Both the position numbers and the translations under genes were made by a program. Below, piece by piece: positions 15,162 through 23,333 of a DNA stretch of 64,000 nucleotides. The DNA is from Sphingopyxis sp. H053 (GTDB taxonomy: Bacteria > Pseudomonadota > Alphaproteobacteria > Sphingomonadales > Sphingomonadaceae), in assembly GCF_001468225.1 (NCBI RefSeq), contig NZ_LNRU01000011.1, forward strand, positions 94,554 to 158,553. Direction: 5' to 3'. Each line of letters starts with the position of its first letter. Position 1 is the first letter of the stretch. Below the pieces are notes generated by a model. It worked only from the letters and a program-made list of their open reading frames with translations, made no database searches and had not been told where the DNA came from.

Positions 15162-16532
15162 TTAGTCGTTACCCTGGTTCGTCCAGAGTTTGATTTGCTG
15201 TTCGAGATAGGTCTGCGTCGCCTTGAACGCCGCGAGCTTGGCTTCGAGCGTGCCATATTGCTTCTCGAGCCGCGCCTTATAAGCGCTCTCGCGCTCCTCG
15301 ATCTTCTCGAGCTGATCGATGAGATTTTCCTTTTTGGCGTCCAGCGTTTTCGAGACGCGATCGATCGCGCCATTGACGCCGACCGCCTTGTCGCGGATCG
15401 CGTCGAGCGCAAAGGCGATCCCGGGATCGCTTATCTCGGTGTGCGTCGCGTCGCGCCGCGGATTGAACAGCGCCTCGACCGCGCCCGCGTCGCTGGCGAG
15501 CATCTTGTCGAGCTTGGCGTTGTCGACCGAAAGCAGGCCGTCCTTCGTCGACGAAATGCCGATGTCGGACAGCTTGTTGATGCTGCCGTGGCTTGATAGC
15601 ACCTTGTTGACGAGGCCGGAAAGTTCGCGTTCGATCTCACGGAGCGAGGTCGTCGCGCCCGACATGCTGGAGGCCGCGACGAGGCTTTTCTTGAGCTGGT
15701 TATAGACCGAAACAAAATCGCCGACGGTCTGCTTGATCATCTCGAGCGGGCGGCTCGCACCGATGTCGACGCCTTGTCCGGGCGCCGCCTTTTTCAGCGT
15801 GAGCGACATGCCGGGAATCACATCGTCGACGATGTTGTTCGCGCGACTGAAGGCCACGCCGTCGATCGTGAATTCGGCGTTGGTGGCGGTCTGGCCCACG
15901 GTCATGCCGCCGCTGGTCGAAAAGGCCGTCAGGCCCGGGTCGGCACCGGCGTCGGCGGTGAGGGTGAATGCACCGACTTCGCCCGTCGGGCCTTTGACGA
16001 TCAGGCGGTGGCCGCCCTCATCGGCGATGATCGACGCGGTCACGCCGGCGCCGCTCGCGTTGATCGCATTGGTCAGCCCCTCGAGGCTGTTGTTCGTGGC
16101 GCCGATGGCGATCGTCTTGGCGACGCCGCCGACGGTCAGCGTCATCGTGCCCGCGCCGATCGCGGCGGTACGGTCGGCGACGACGGCGGAATAATTGGTC
16201 TGCGCGCGCGCGAGCTGCGTCACGACGACGGTCGCGGCGAAGCTGTCAGCCGACAGGCCGGCGCGGCTGGTGGCGCTGAGCACGCTTTCGTCGGAAACGG
16301 TCGGCGTGCTGCGCAAGGTGCCGTCGCTGACCATCTGGCCCAGCGAATTGGCAAAGCCGTCGAGGTCCGATCGCGCCTGCGCCAGCGCGCTGATCCGCGT
16401 CTGGTTCGCCTGGTTGAGCGAGTTCATGCGCTTTATCTTCGGATCGCGCGACGCGTTCGACAGGTCGGTGACGAGCTGTTTGACGTCGAGGCCCGACCCG
16501 AAGCCGAGGCTGTTGGCGATTGAACTGACCAT
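15162..16532 (-). CDS. fliD: flagellar filament cap protein FliD
   Basis: Filament cap that folds exported flagellin at the tip. 456 residues. N-terminal FliD domain: GFGSGLDVKQLVTDLSNASR, PKIKRMNSLNQANQTRISAL; C-terminal FliD domain: VSVYNQLKKSLVAASSMSGA, SDIGISSTKDGLLSVDNAKL, and a coiled-coil end (IDQLEKIEERESAYKARLEK). Leftward, followed by fliS. The start at 16532 is the conserved MVSSIANSLGFGSGLD. A sigma-28-like promoter lies 23-49 bases upstream. Confidence 0.95.
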   Translation of the reverse strand: MVSSIANSLGFGSGLDVKQLVTDLSNASRDPKIKRMNSLNQANQTRISALAQARSDLDGFANSLGQMVSDGTLRSTPTVSDESVLSATSRAGLSADSFAATVVVTQLARAQTNYSAVVADRTAAIGAGTMTLTVGGVAKTIAIGATNNSLEGLTNAINASGAGVTASIIADEGGHRLIVKGPTGEVGAFTLTADAGADPGLTAFSTSGGMTVGQTATNAEFTIDGVAFSRANNIVDDVIPGMSLTLKKAAPGQGVDIGASRPLEMIKQTVGDFVSVYNQLKKSLVAASSMSGATTSLREIERELSGLVNKVLSSHGSINKLSDIGISSTKDGLLSVDNAKLDKMLASDAGAVEALFNPRRDATHTEISDPGIAFALDAIRDKAVGVNGAIDRVSKTLDAKKENLIDQLEKIEERESAYKARLEKQYGTLEAKLAAFKATQTYLEQQIKLWTNQGND

Positions 16533-16554
16533 GGCAAAATATCCTTCGAACCCC

Positions 16555-16581
16555 TTAACGGCGGCGCGCGGACAAGTTTAA
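16555..16581 (-). promoter_or_regulatory. sigma-28-like promoter of fliD-fliS
   Basis: Minus strand TTAA, 15 bases, GCCGTTAA (complement of 16555-16562). Its -35 element overlaps the flhB stop codon, so the promoter is nested in the end of the preceding operon. Confidence 0.65.
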
Positions 16582-17717
16582 GCCTGACGGCGCCCTTCGG
16601 GATCGAAACGATGCGAAGGCGGCACGTCGATCGCGGGCGGCGCCGTGCCTTCGGCGGCCGCGCGTTCGAGCTGGAACACGAAAGCGAGCACCGTGGCGAC
16701 CGCAACGAACAATTCTTCGGGGATCACGCGGCCGGCGCGCGCGGTGAAATAGATGGCGCGCGTGAGCGCCGGATATTCGAGCAGCGGGACATTGGCACCG
16801 CGCGCCAGCTCGCGGATCGAGAGCGCGACATCGCCGCGCCCGCGCGCGACGACGACGGGCGCCGCATCGACCCCGGGACGATAGCGCAGCGCGACCGAGA
16901 AATGCGTCGGGTTGGTGAGGACGACGGTCGCGTCGGACACCGCCTTGCGCGCCGATCCGCTCAATATGTCGTGCGCACGCTGGCGCTGCGCCTGCTTGAG
17001 TTCGGGGGCGCCGTCGGACTGGCGCATTTCTTCTTTCACTTCCTGCTTGCTCATCATCAGCCGCTGGTTGCGCGTGAACCACTGCACCGGCACATCGATC
17101 AGCGCGATGACGACCAGCCCGCCGGCGAGCACCAGCATCGCATGGCCGATTTCCTTTCCGGCCAGGCCGATCGCGGCCATCAGGTCGGTCGACGCCATTG
17201 TCATGATCGCGGGCAGGCTGTTCAGGACGAGCCAGTAACCGATGCTGCCAAGCAACAGCACTTTCGCCAATGCCTTGCCGAGTTCGGTGACGCCCTGCAT
17301 CCCGAACATGCGCTTGAGCCCGGCCATCGGGCTCATGCGGTTGCCCTTGAAGTGAAGCGCCTTGCCGCGCCAGCCTATCGACCCGAGCATCGCCGGTCCC
17401 GCGACCGCGGCGCCGAGCGTCAGCGCGAACAGGCTCGCGAGCGGCAGCAGGATTTCGGCGCCGTTGCGCATCAGCGCCTCGGAGGGCGCAAAATCGGCGA
17501 CGTCGGCGGCGGTCAAGGTCAGCCCGCGGCGGACGAGATCGCCCGCCGACTGGACAAACCAGCCGCCTGCGGCGACCATCCAGCCCGCGGCAGCAAGCAT
17601 CGCCAGCGCCGTCGCGAGTTCGCGCGACATCAGCACATCGCCTTCGCGCGCCGAGTCCGACAGCTTCTTTGCCGTCGGCTGTTCGGTTTTCTGGTCCTTC
17701 TCGGTCGTGCCCGCCAT
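16578..17717 (-). CDS. flhB: flagellar export switch protein FlhB
   Basis: Export-gate component that autocleaves to switch substrate specificity from rod/hook to filament. 379 residues with four N-terminal membrane helices and a cytoplasmic domain. The autocleavage motif NPTH is at residues 269-272, the same position as in E. coli. The N-terminus EKDQKTEQPTAKKLSDSARE is classical (T-E-x-P-T-x-K-K). Three bases after fliR; last gene of the fliE-flhB operon. The C-terminal tail after about residue 350 is variable. Confidence 0.97.
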   Translation of the reverse strand: MAGTTEKDQKTEQPTAKKLSDSAREGDVLMSRELATALAMLAAAGWMVAAGGWFVQSAGDLVRRGLTLTAADVADFAPSEALMRNGAEILLPLASLFALTLGAAVAGPAMLGSIGWRGKALHFKGNRMSPMAGLKRMFGMQGVTELGKALAKVLLLGSIGYWLVLNSLPAIMTMASTDLMAAIGLAGKEIGHAMLVLAGGLVVIALIDVPVQWFTRNQRLMMSKQEVKEEMRQSDGAPELKQAQRQRAHDILSGSARKAVSDATVVLTNPTHFSVALRYRPGVDAAPVVVARGRGDVALSIRELARGANVPLLEYPALTRAIYFTARAGRVIPEELFVAVATVLAFVFQLERAAAEGTAPPAIDVPPSHRFDPEGRRQA

Positions 17718-17720
17718 CGC

Positions 17721-18500
17721 TCAGATGCCCGCGACCATACGCGCGGTGTCGAGCGCGTCGGACAGGATGCGCGCGATCGCCTCGGCCATCGCCGGCGTCG
17801 CGACGCCGAGCAGGACGATCCCGGCGAGCAAGGTTGCGGGGATACCCACCGCGAACAGGTTGAGCGCCGGCGCCGAACGGCCGATCACACCCATGATGAT
17901 CTGGACGAGGATCAGCACGAAGCCGACCGGCATCGCGATGGTAAGCCCTGCCGCGAACATCAGGCTGCCGAAACGGATCAGCCCGCCGATCGCATCCCAC
18001 GACGGAAACGCGTTGCCGGGAGGCAGTGCGCTGTAGCTGTCGACGATGATGCCGATCAGCACGAGATGGCCGTCGGCGGCGAGGAACAGCGCGGTCGCCA
18101 TCATCGACAGGAACTGGCCGATCGCCGAACTCGACGCGCCGCTGAGCGGATCGACCATCGACGCGAAGCCGAGTCCCATCGCGTTGCTGATCGCCTCGCC
18201 CGCGAGCAGCGCCGCGGCGAGCCCCATCTGGAGTACGAAGCCCATCGCGAGGCCGATCACGACCTCGCCGATGATGAGGAAAAAGCCCGGGACCGATACG
18301 ATCCCTTCAGGCGGCAACGTCATGCCCGACGCCGCGACCGCAGGCACCCCGACCGCGAGCGCGATCACCAGCCGCAGTTGCACCGGTACGCTCGTCGCGC
18401 CGAACACCGGCGCGGCGATGAAGGCGGCGCCGGGACGGATCATCCCCAGCATCCACAGCTGGAGCATCGCCTCGATATTCGGGATGTCGGCGGGGTTCAT
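17721..18500 (-). CDS. fliR: flagellar export protein FliR
   Basis: Membrane component of the export gate, 259 residues, about six hydrophobic segments (MLQLWMLGMIRPGAAFIAAP, LVIALAVGVPAVAASGMTLP, FFLIIGEVVIGLAMGFVLQM, LMFAAGLTIAMPVGFVLILV). Start MNPADIPNIEAML at 18500; longer in-frame extensions run through fliQ and are unlikely. Order fliP-fliQ-fliR-flhB is standard. Confidence 0.95.
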   Translation of the reverse strand: MNPADIPNIEAMLQLWMLGMIRPGAAFIAAPVFGATSVPVQLRLVIALAVGVPAVAASGMTLPPEGIVSVPGFFLIIGEVVIGLAMGFVLQMGLAAALLAGEAISNAMGLGFASMVDPLSGASSSAIGQFLSMMATALFLAADGHLVLIGIIVDSYSALPPGNAFPSWDAIGGLIRFGSLMFAAGLTIAMPVGFVLILVQIIMGVIGRSAPALNLFAVGIPATLLAGIVLLGVATPAMAEAIARILSDALDTARMVAGI

Positions 18501-18507
18501 TGTGCGC

Positions 18508-18777
18508 CTAGCGCACCAACGCCGGGATCTGCGCGAAGATTTCGCGGGTGAAATCGGTGAGCAGGACGAGGATGCTGCCACCGAAAATCGCAAGGCAGAT
18601 CGCCGCGACGATCAGCTTGGGCACAAAGGTCAGCGTCTGTTCGTTGATCGACGTCGCCGCCTGCACCATGCCGAGCAGTACGCCGATGACGAGCACCGGC
18701 AGCAGCAGCGGCGCCGAGGCGAGCGCGAGGATCCACAGCGACTGCTGCGCGACCCCGATGAAATAGTCGGCCTCCAT
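18508..18777 (-). CDS. fliQ: flagellar export protein FliQ
   Basis: An 89-residue export-gate protein with two membrane hairpin helices: LWILALASAPLLLPVLVIGV and KLIVAAICLAIFGGSILVLL, separated by the conserved QAATSINEQTLTFVPK loop. Four bases after fliP and seven before fliR. Confidence 0.96.
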   Translation of the reverse strand: MEADYFIGVAQQSLWILALASAPLLLPVLVIGVLLGMVQAATSINEQTLTFVPKLIVAAICLAIFGGSILVLLTDFTREIFAQIPALVR

Positions 18778-18781
18778 CCCG

Positions 18782-19552
18782 CTAACTCACGAAGGAGGAG
18801 GCGAGCGATCCCATCGTCAGCGCCCAGCCGTCAACGAGGACGAAGAGCAGCAGCTTGAAGGGCATCGATATGATCGTCGGTGACAGCATCATCATACCCA
18901 GCGACATCAGCGCCGAGGCGACGATCAGGTCGATGACGAGGAAGGGCAGGAAGATCAGGAAGCCGATCTGGAACGCGGTCTTGAGTTCGCTGGTGACGAA
19001 GGCGGGCAGCAGGATCGAGAAGGGCACGTCCTTCGGGCTCGCATAGGTCGGCGCTTTCGCGATCTTGGCGAACATCATCAGGTCGGTCTTGCGCGTCTGC
19101 TTCATCATGAAGCCGTGGAGCGCGGTGCCCGAACGCGACACCGCTTCGCCGATATCGATCTGTTCCTGGCCATAAGGTTCGATCGCGACGCGGTTCACTT
19201 CGCTGATCACCGGCGCCATCACGAATAGCGAGAGGAACAAACTCAAGCCGACCAGCACCTGGTTCGGCGGCGTCTGTTGCAGCCCGAGTGCGTGGCGCAG
19301 AATCGACAGCACGATGATGATGCGCGTGAAGCTGGTCATCATCAGCAGCAGCGACGGCAATACCGTCAGCAGGCTCATTAGGACGAGGATCTGGAGCGAC
19401 AGGCTCAACGGACGGCCATCGCCGCCGATTTCGCCGACCGCGCGGCTCAGCCCGTCGGCGGCCTGCGCATAAGCGGCGGGCGCGGCGCAGAGCAGCGCGG
19501 CGCCGCCGGCGAGCGCCGCGGCGCGCAGCCAGAAGCGGCGATCAGTCCGCAT
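18782..19552 (-). CDS. fliP: flagellar export protein FliP
   Basis: Core of the export gate, 256 residues. Signal peptide (LAGGAALLCAAPAAYAQAAD), then LSLQILVLMSLLTVLPSLLL, MMTSFTRIIIVLSILRHALG, LQQTPPNQVLVGLSLFLSLF and PAFVTSELKTAFQIGFLIFL. These are diagnostic FliP blocks. It overlaps the end of fliO by 11 bases. Confidence 0.97.
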   Translation of the reverse strand: MRTDRRFWLRAAALAGGAALLCAAPAAYAQAADGLSRAVGEIGGDGRPLSLSLQILVLMSLLTVLPSLLLMMTSFTRIIIVLSILRHALGLQQTPPNQVLVGLSLFLSLFVMAPVISEVNRVAIEPYGQEQIDIGEAVSRSGTALHGFMMKQTRKTDLMMFAKIAKAPTYASPKDVPFSILLPAFVTSELKTAFQIGFLIFLPFLVIDLIVASALMSLGMMMLSPTIISMPFKLLLFVLVDGWALTMGSLASSFVS

Positions 19553-19820
19553 GGAAGTCGCCCTGGCTGTCGTCGGCGATCCGCGTGATGCCGCTCCGCG
19601 ACACCGCGATCAGCACGCGCTGTCCCGCGAATTCGACCACCGCGAGTTTCGATCCGGGGCCGAGCGGCAGCACGTCGATCATTTCGACGGCGCGCGTCTT
19701 TGCGCCGCCGCCGCCGAGCGGTACGCCCATCTGGACGCGCTTCCACAGCCACAGGCTGCCCCACGCCATGCCGCCGACGAGCGGCAGCAGAATGAGCAGG
19801 CGGAGGATATATTCGAACAT
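19542..19820 (-). CDS. fliO: flagellar biosynthesis protein FliO
   Basis: Small membrane protein that helps FliP assemble. 92 residues: one N-terminal helix (YILRLLILLPLVGGMAWGSL) and a short cytoplasmic domain with LPLGPGSKLAVVEFAGQRVL, typical of FliO. Start overlaps the fliN stop by one base, and the end overlaps fliP. Confidence 0.9.
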   Translation of the reverse strand: MFEYILRLLILLPLVGGMAWGSLWLWKRVQMGVPLGGGGAKTRAVEMIDVLPLGPGSKLAVVEFAGQRVLIAVSRSGITRIADDSQGDFHAD

Positions 19821-20152
19821 CAGGCTCTCCGCTCGAAACCTTCGAGCCCGCGCGCCGGCGCGACGACTTCGGCGACCTGGATGCCATAGCGGCCGTCGAT
19901 GCTGACGATCTCGCCCTTCGCGATCAGCGTGCCGTTCGCATAAATGTCGAGCAGATCGGTCGCAGCGCGGTCGAGTTCGATCACGCTGCCCTCATCGATC
20001 GCGAGCAGTTCGGAGAGCGTCATCGAGGTCGACCCGACCTCGACCGACACGCGCAGCGAAACGCCGGCGAGCAGGTCGAAATTGGGTGCGGCGGCGATGC
20101 TCTTGTCGCGCCGGTCGGCGCGCGCCTTCGGGGCGTCGCTGATATCAGTCAT
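19820..20152 (-). CDS. fliN: flagellar motor switch protein FliN
   Basis: C-ring subunit, 110 residues, consisting mainly of a SpoA domain: VSLRVSVEVGSTSMTLSELL, AIDEGSVIELDRAATDLLDI, YANGTLIAKGEIVSIDGRYG. It overlaps fliM by 8 bases and works with FliM and FliG in switching and export. Confidence 0.96.
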   Translation of the reverse strand: MTDISDAPKARADRRDKSIAAAPNFDLLAGVSLRVSVEVGSTSMTLSELLAIDEGSVIELDRAATDLLDIYANGTLIAKGEIVSIDGRYGIQVAEVVAPARGLEGFERRA

Positions 20153-21095
20153 GGTCCGGTCCTTTTTCGATATGGTCTATCATGATCGCGGCGTTGCCAT
20201 TGGCCTCGCCGATGCTGCCGAGCGCGAAGCTGCGTCCGGCGACGGTCACCGGCACATGGCGCGGCATATTGAGCGGGATGATGTCGCCGACTTCGAGCGC
20301 GAGCAGCTTGACGAGGCTGATCTCGGGGCGCGCGAGCACCGAGCGGACGGGCATGCGCACGTCGCGCAGCGCCCTGTCGAGCGCGCCCGCCCAGACCGGA
20401 TCGCCGCCGCTATTGCCCTGCATGTCGGGAAGCAGTTCGTCGCCCGCGATTCCGCGCAGCGCGGCGACCGGATAGGCGCACATGATCGTCCGCCCCTCGA
20501 ACGGGGCGCCGCGCAGCGTGAAGCGCTGGACGAACAATTCATCGTCGGCGCGTACCGCGGCGAGCTTGGCGGGATCGGCGGTGACGCAATCGAGTTCGGG
20601 CTCGATCGCAAGCTTGCCGCGCCATGCGGCGGCGAGTTGCATCCCGATGTCGCGGCCGAGGCGCGCGGCGAAGCGGTCCTCGGCGTCGGTCAGTTCCTCG
20701 CGCTCGGCGGCGAGCTGGCCGCGGCCGCCATAGAAGATGTCGACGAGCTGGAGCAGCAGCGAGCGCGAGCCCGCGAGCATCACCGGCCCCTTGAGCGGCG
20801 GCGCATGATAGCGCCAGAAGATCGCGGGCGCAGCGGACGCGCTCCATTCGGCAAAGCTGACCTGTTCGGCGCCCGACCGTTCGATCTGGACCGTCGGCGC
20901 GCCGAGCGCGCGGATCAGGTCGCGCAGACTGCGCGCAAACTGGTTCGCGACGCCTTCGAGCGCGGGGAAGGCATAGCCGTCCGCTGCCCGGCGCAGCAGC
21001 AGGGATTCCCGGGTATCCGCAGGCGTGGCCGCAACTGCTGGTGCAGGTGCGGCCGGTGCCTTCACGGCTTTGACGGTTTTCGTGCTGGTGGTCAC
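20145..21095 (-). CDS. fliM: flagellar motor switch protein FliM
   Basis: C-ring subunit, 316 residues, which in other species binds CheY-P. The middle domain (about 60-220) has FAPLEGVANQFARSLRDLIR-like FPALEGVANQFARSLRDLIR and the C-terminal SpoA domain (about 230-310) has LARPEISLVKLLALEVGDII and PLNMPRHVPVTVAGRSFALG. The N-terminus is alanine-rich; the usual short CheY-binding motif (LSQxEIDALL) is not evident, only a run ESLLLRRAADGYAFPAL. That is worth noting but may just be divergence. Confidence 0.93.
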   Translation of the reverse strand: MTTSTKTVKAVKAPAAPAPAVAATPADTRESLLLRRAADGYAFPALEGVANQFARSLRDLIRALGAPTVQIERSGAEQVSFAEWSASAAPAIFWRYHAPPLKGPVMLAGSRSLLLQLVDIFYGGRGQLAAEREELTDAEDRFAARLGRDIGMQLAAAWRGKLAIEPELDCVTADPAKLAAVRADDELFVQRFTLRGAPFEGRTIMCAYPVAALRGIAGDELLPDMQGNSGGDPVWAGALDRALRDVRMPVRSVLARPEISLVKLLALEVGDIIPLNMPRHVPVTVAGRSFALGSIGEANGNAAIMIDHIEKGPDHD

Positions 21096-21697
21096 TGAAT
21101 CACCAGGCTCGTGAAATAAACATTGTCGATGCCCCCGAAACCTTCCTTGTCGCGCAACACATCGTTGATCGCGGCCGTCAGCTGACGCTGCAGCCGCTGT
21201 TTCCCCTGTGATGTGGAAAGCAACGCCGGATCCTGTTCGGCGAGCACCATAAGCACGACCGAACGGATCGGAACAGCCTGCCGTTTGATATTATTGATAA
21301 CCTTGCCGTCGTAGAAGGTCGAAAGGCTGATACCGACCTGCAGGAAGCCCGATCCGTCGGCGAGGTTCGTCGTGAAGCTGTCGGCGATCGGGTAATAGGT
21401 GATCTCATATTTCTTGGGATCGACCTTGAACTTGTCGTTCGGGACCGACACCGTGCCGACCTTCGGCGGCGCTTCCTTGTCGTCGCCCTCGGCGGCCGGC
21501 TCGGGCTCGCCTTCGCTGCGCTCGACCAGCTTGGGGAAATGATCCTCGGGCTTCGCCTCATGCGCCTGCAGCGCGCCGAAATAAATTCCCGCACCCGCGC
21601 CGGCGCCGATCAGTGCGATCGCGGCGACGCCGATGAACAGCAGCTTCTTGAACGAGCCCTTCTTCTTGGGGGCGCCTTCGATATTATCCTTGGCCAT
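21092..21697 (-). CDS. fliL: flagellar basal body-associated protein FliL
   Basis: Inner-membrane protein near the stator, 201 residues, one membrane helix (LLFIGVAAIALIGAGAGAGI) and a periplasmic domain ending YFTSLVIQ, with LLSTSQGKQRLQRQLTAAIN. A charged low-complexity linker (EGEPEPAAEGDDKEAPP) is present. 17 bases after fliK and overlapping fliM by 4. Confidence 0.93.
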   Translation of the reverse strand: MAKDNIEGAPKKKGSFKKLLFIGVAAIALIGAGAGAGIYFGALQAHEAKPEDHFPKLVERSEGEPEPAAEGDDKEAPPKVGTVSVPNDKFKVDPKKYEITYYPIADSFTTNLADGSGFLQVGISLSTFYDGKVINNIKRQAVPIRSVVLMVLAEQDPALLSTSQGKQRLQRQLTAAINDVLRDKEGFGGIDNVYFTSLVIQ

Positions 21698-21714
21698 GAT
21701 GGGACCCTTTCTGA

Positions 21715-22887
21715 TCAGGCGAAGCGGCCGCGGCGGTCGGCGGCGCGGTCTTCGTCACGCGGCTCGGCGCGTTCGGTGGCGGTTTCGATGAGGTGCGAGG
21801 TGTCGGGCGCGGCGGTGCGGCCCTGACCCTGGCCCTGGCTTTGCGACTGGCGTCCGGTCTCGCCCGGCGTGCAGGTCACTTCGGCGCCGGCGACGCGCAC
21901 GCCCTGCTGGCGCAATTCTTCGACGAGGCGGCCCTGTGCGGCGGTAACGATCGTCGCGGTCGCTTCGTGACGCGTGTCCATTTTCAGCGACACGCCCTCG
22001 TCGCCCATCTGCATCGCGACGTCGAGGCGGCCGAGATGCTTGGGCATCAGGCGAAAGCTGATGTCGCCGCTGTCCGACTTGGTCGCGGCGATGTCGCGCG
22101 CGAGCTGGTCGATCCACGCGCCGTCGCTTTCCATATCGAGCACGCGTTCGGCGATCACCGCGGGCGCGGCTGCTTCGGCGAGCGTCGCGGCACTCTGTGC
22201 GGCGGGCTGCGCGAAGAGGATCGTCATCGACGGCGCCGCCTCGACGGGCTTGGCGACGGGTGGCTCGGCTCCGGGGAGGATCGGCATCGCGGCATCGCGC
22301 GGGCGCGCGGCAACGGGAAGCGCGGGGGCGCTGGTGTCGGCCGGAGCCGCCGCGGCTTCCGCCGGCTTCGCGGGTTTTGCGGCGGTCGGGGGTGCGGCGG
22401 CGGGGATTGCGGCCGCTACGATCGCGGCCCAATTCGTGACCGGCGCAGCCGCCACGGACTCGCCGGTCGCCGCCGTGTCGGGCGATGCGGCATCCGCTTC
22501 GGGCTTGGCCGCAACCGGCTTGCCAGACGTCTGTGCGGGCGCGGCGCCGGGGATGCTGCCGTTCAGCGCGATCAGCAGGTTCGCGGCCAGCGCCGCGGGA
22601 TCGGCCTTGGCTGGCTCGGCCTTCGCCGCGGGGGCTTCGGCGGTGGCGTCCGTTTCGAGGGGGGCGTCGACCTGCGGGGCCGCGGCATCGACGGCCGGTG
22701 CGGGATCGATCTTGATCGTCGTGGCGGCAGGATTCGCGATCGGCGCGACGGCGACCGGCGCGGCGGCGAGCAGCTGGTCGAAACCGCCTTCGCCGCCACC
22801 CTCGGGCAGCTGCCCGATGTTGGCGAGGAAGGTTGCGAAGCCCGCGGGCATCGCGCCCTGGATGGTGGGGAGAGAGGGGGCGCTCAT
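21715..22887 (-). CDS. fliK: flagellar hook-length control protein FliK
   Basis: Exported molecular ruler that triggers the FlhB switch. About 390 residues. The long middle is Ala/Pro-rich and low in complexity. The C-terminal Flg_hook domain (about 275-370) is conserved: ISFRLMPKHLGRLDVAMQMG, DEGVSLKMDTRHEATATIVT. Start MSAPSLPTIQGAMPAGF at 22887, or the ATG directly before it at 22890, both overlapping the fliJ stop; longer in-frame extensions run through fliJ and are not real. Confidence 0.92.
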   Translation of the reverse strand: MSAPSLPTIQGAMPAGFATFLANIGQLPEGGGEGGFDQLLAAAPVAVAPIANPAATTIKIDPAPAVDAAAPQVDAPLETDATAEAPAAKAEPAKADPAALAANLLIALNGSIPGAAPAQTSGKPVAAKPEADAASPDTAATGESVAAAPVTNWAAIVAAAIPAAAPPTAAKPAKPAEAAAAPADTSAPALPVAARPRDAAMPILPGAEPPVAKPVEAAPSMTILFAQPAAQSAATLAEAAAPAVIAERVLDMESDGAWIDQLARDIAATKSDSGDISFRLMPKHLGRLDVAMQMGDEGVSLKMDTRHEATATIVTAAQGRLVEELRQQGVRVAGAEVTCTPGETGRQSQSQGQGQGRTAAPDTSHLIETATERAEPRDEDRAADRRGRFA

Positions 22888-23333
22888 CATGCCGCGCCGC
22901 CTTCGATCAGCCGCAGGCGCATGCCCGTGCGCGGGCGGTGCGGGCGGTTGGCGTCGTCGCGGCGTTCCTGTTCGACCTGCGCCGCTTTCCGGCTGCGTTC
23001 GTACAGGCGGACCGCCGATTCTTCCCTGACCATCGCGTTCTGCGCCAGCGCGCCGGCCTGGTCGCGGCGCTCGCTGGCATTGCTCAGCGGCGCGGTCAGG
23101 CTTTCCTGCGCGATGTCGAGCCGCATCGCGAGTTCGCCGATCGTGTTGAGCGCGCGGCCGGCGACCGCACCCTTGGCCATCGCGAGGTCGACGCGCAGCG
23201 TTTCGAGCCGCTTCGCGAGTTCGACGAGGTTCGCCAGTTCGCCATTGGCGCGCGCCAGATTGGCCTCCGCCTGCTGATGTTCGACGGAGCGCACGCGAAT
23301 GATACGTTTGCGGCGTGCGGTACGGGCGTTCAT
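22887..23333 (-). CDS. fliJ: flagellar export protein FliJ
   Basis: Soluble coiled-coil component of the export ATPase complex, 148 residues. Predicted long helices (HQQAEANLARANGELANLVE, ERRDQAGALAQNAMVREESA, RKAAQVEQERRDDANR) with no catalytic motif. Divergent in sequence, identified mainly by size, coiled-coil composition and its place directly after fliI (4-base overlap). Confidence 0.85.
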   Translation of the reverse strand: MNARTARRKRIIRVRSVEHQQAEANLARANGELANLVELAKRLETLRVDLAMAKGAVAGRALNTIGELAMRLDIAQESLTAPLSNASERRDQAGALAQNAMVREESAVRLYERSRKAAQVEQERRDDANRPHRPRTGMRLRLIEGGAA

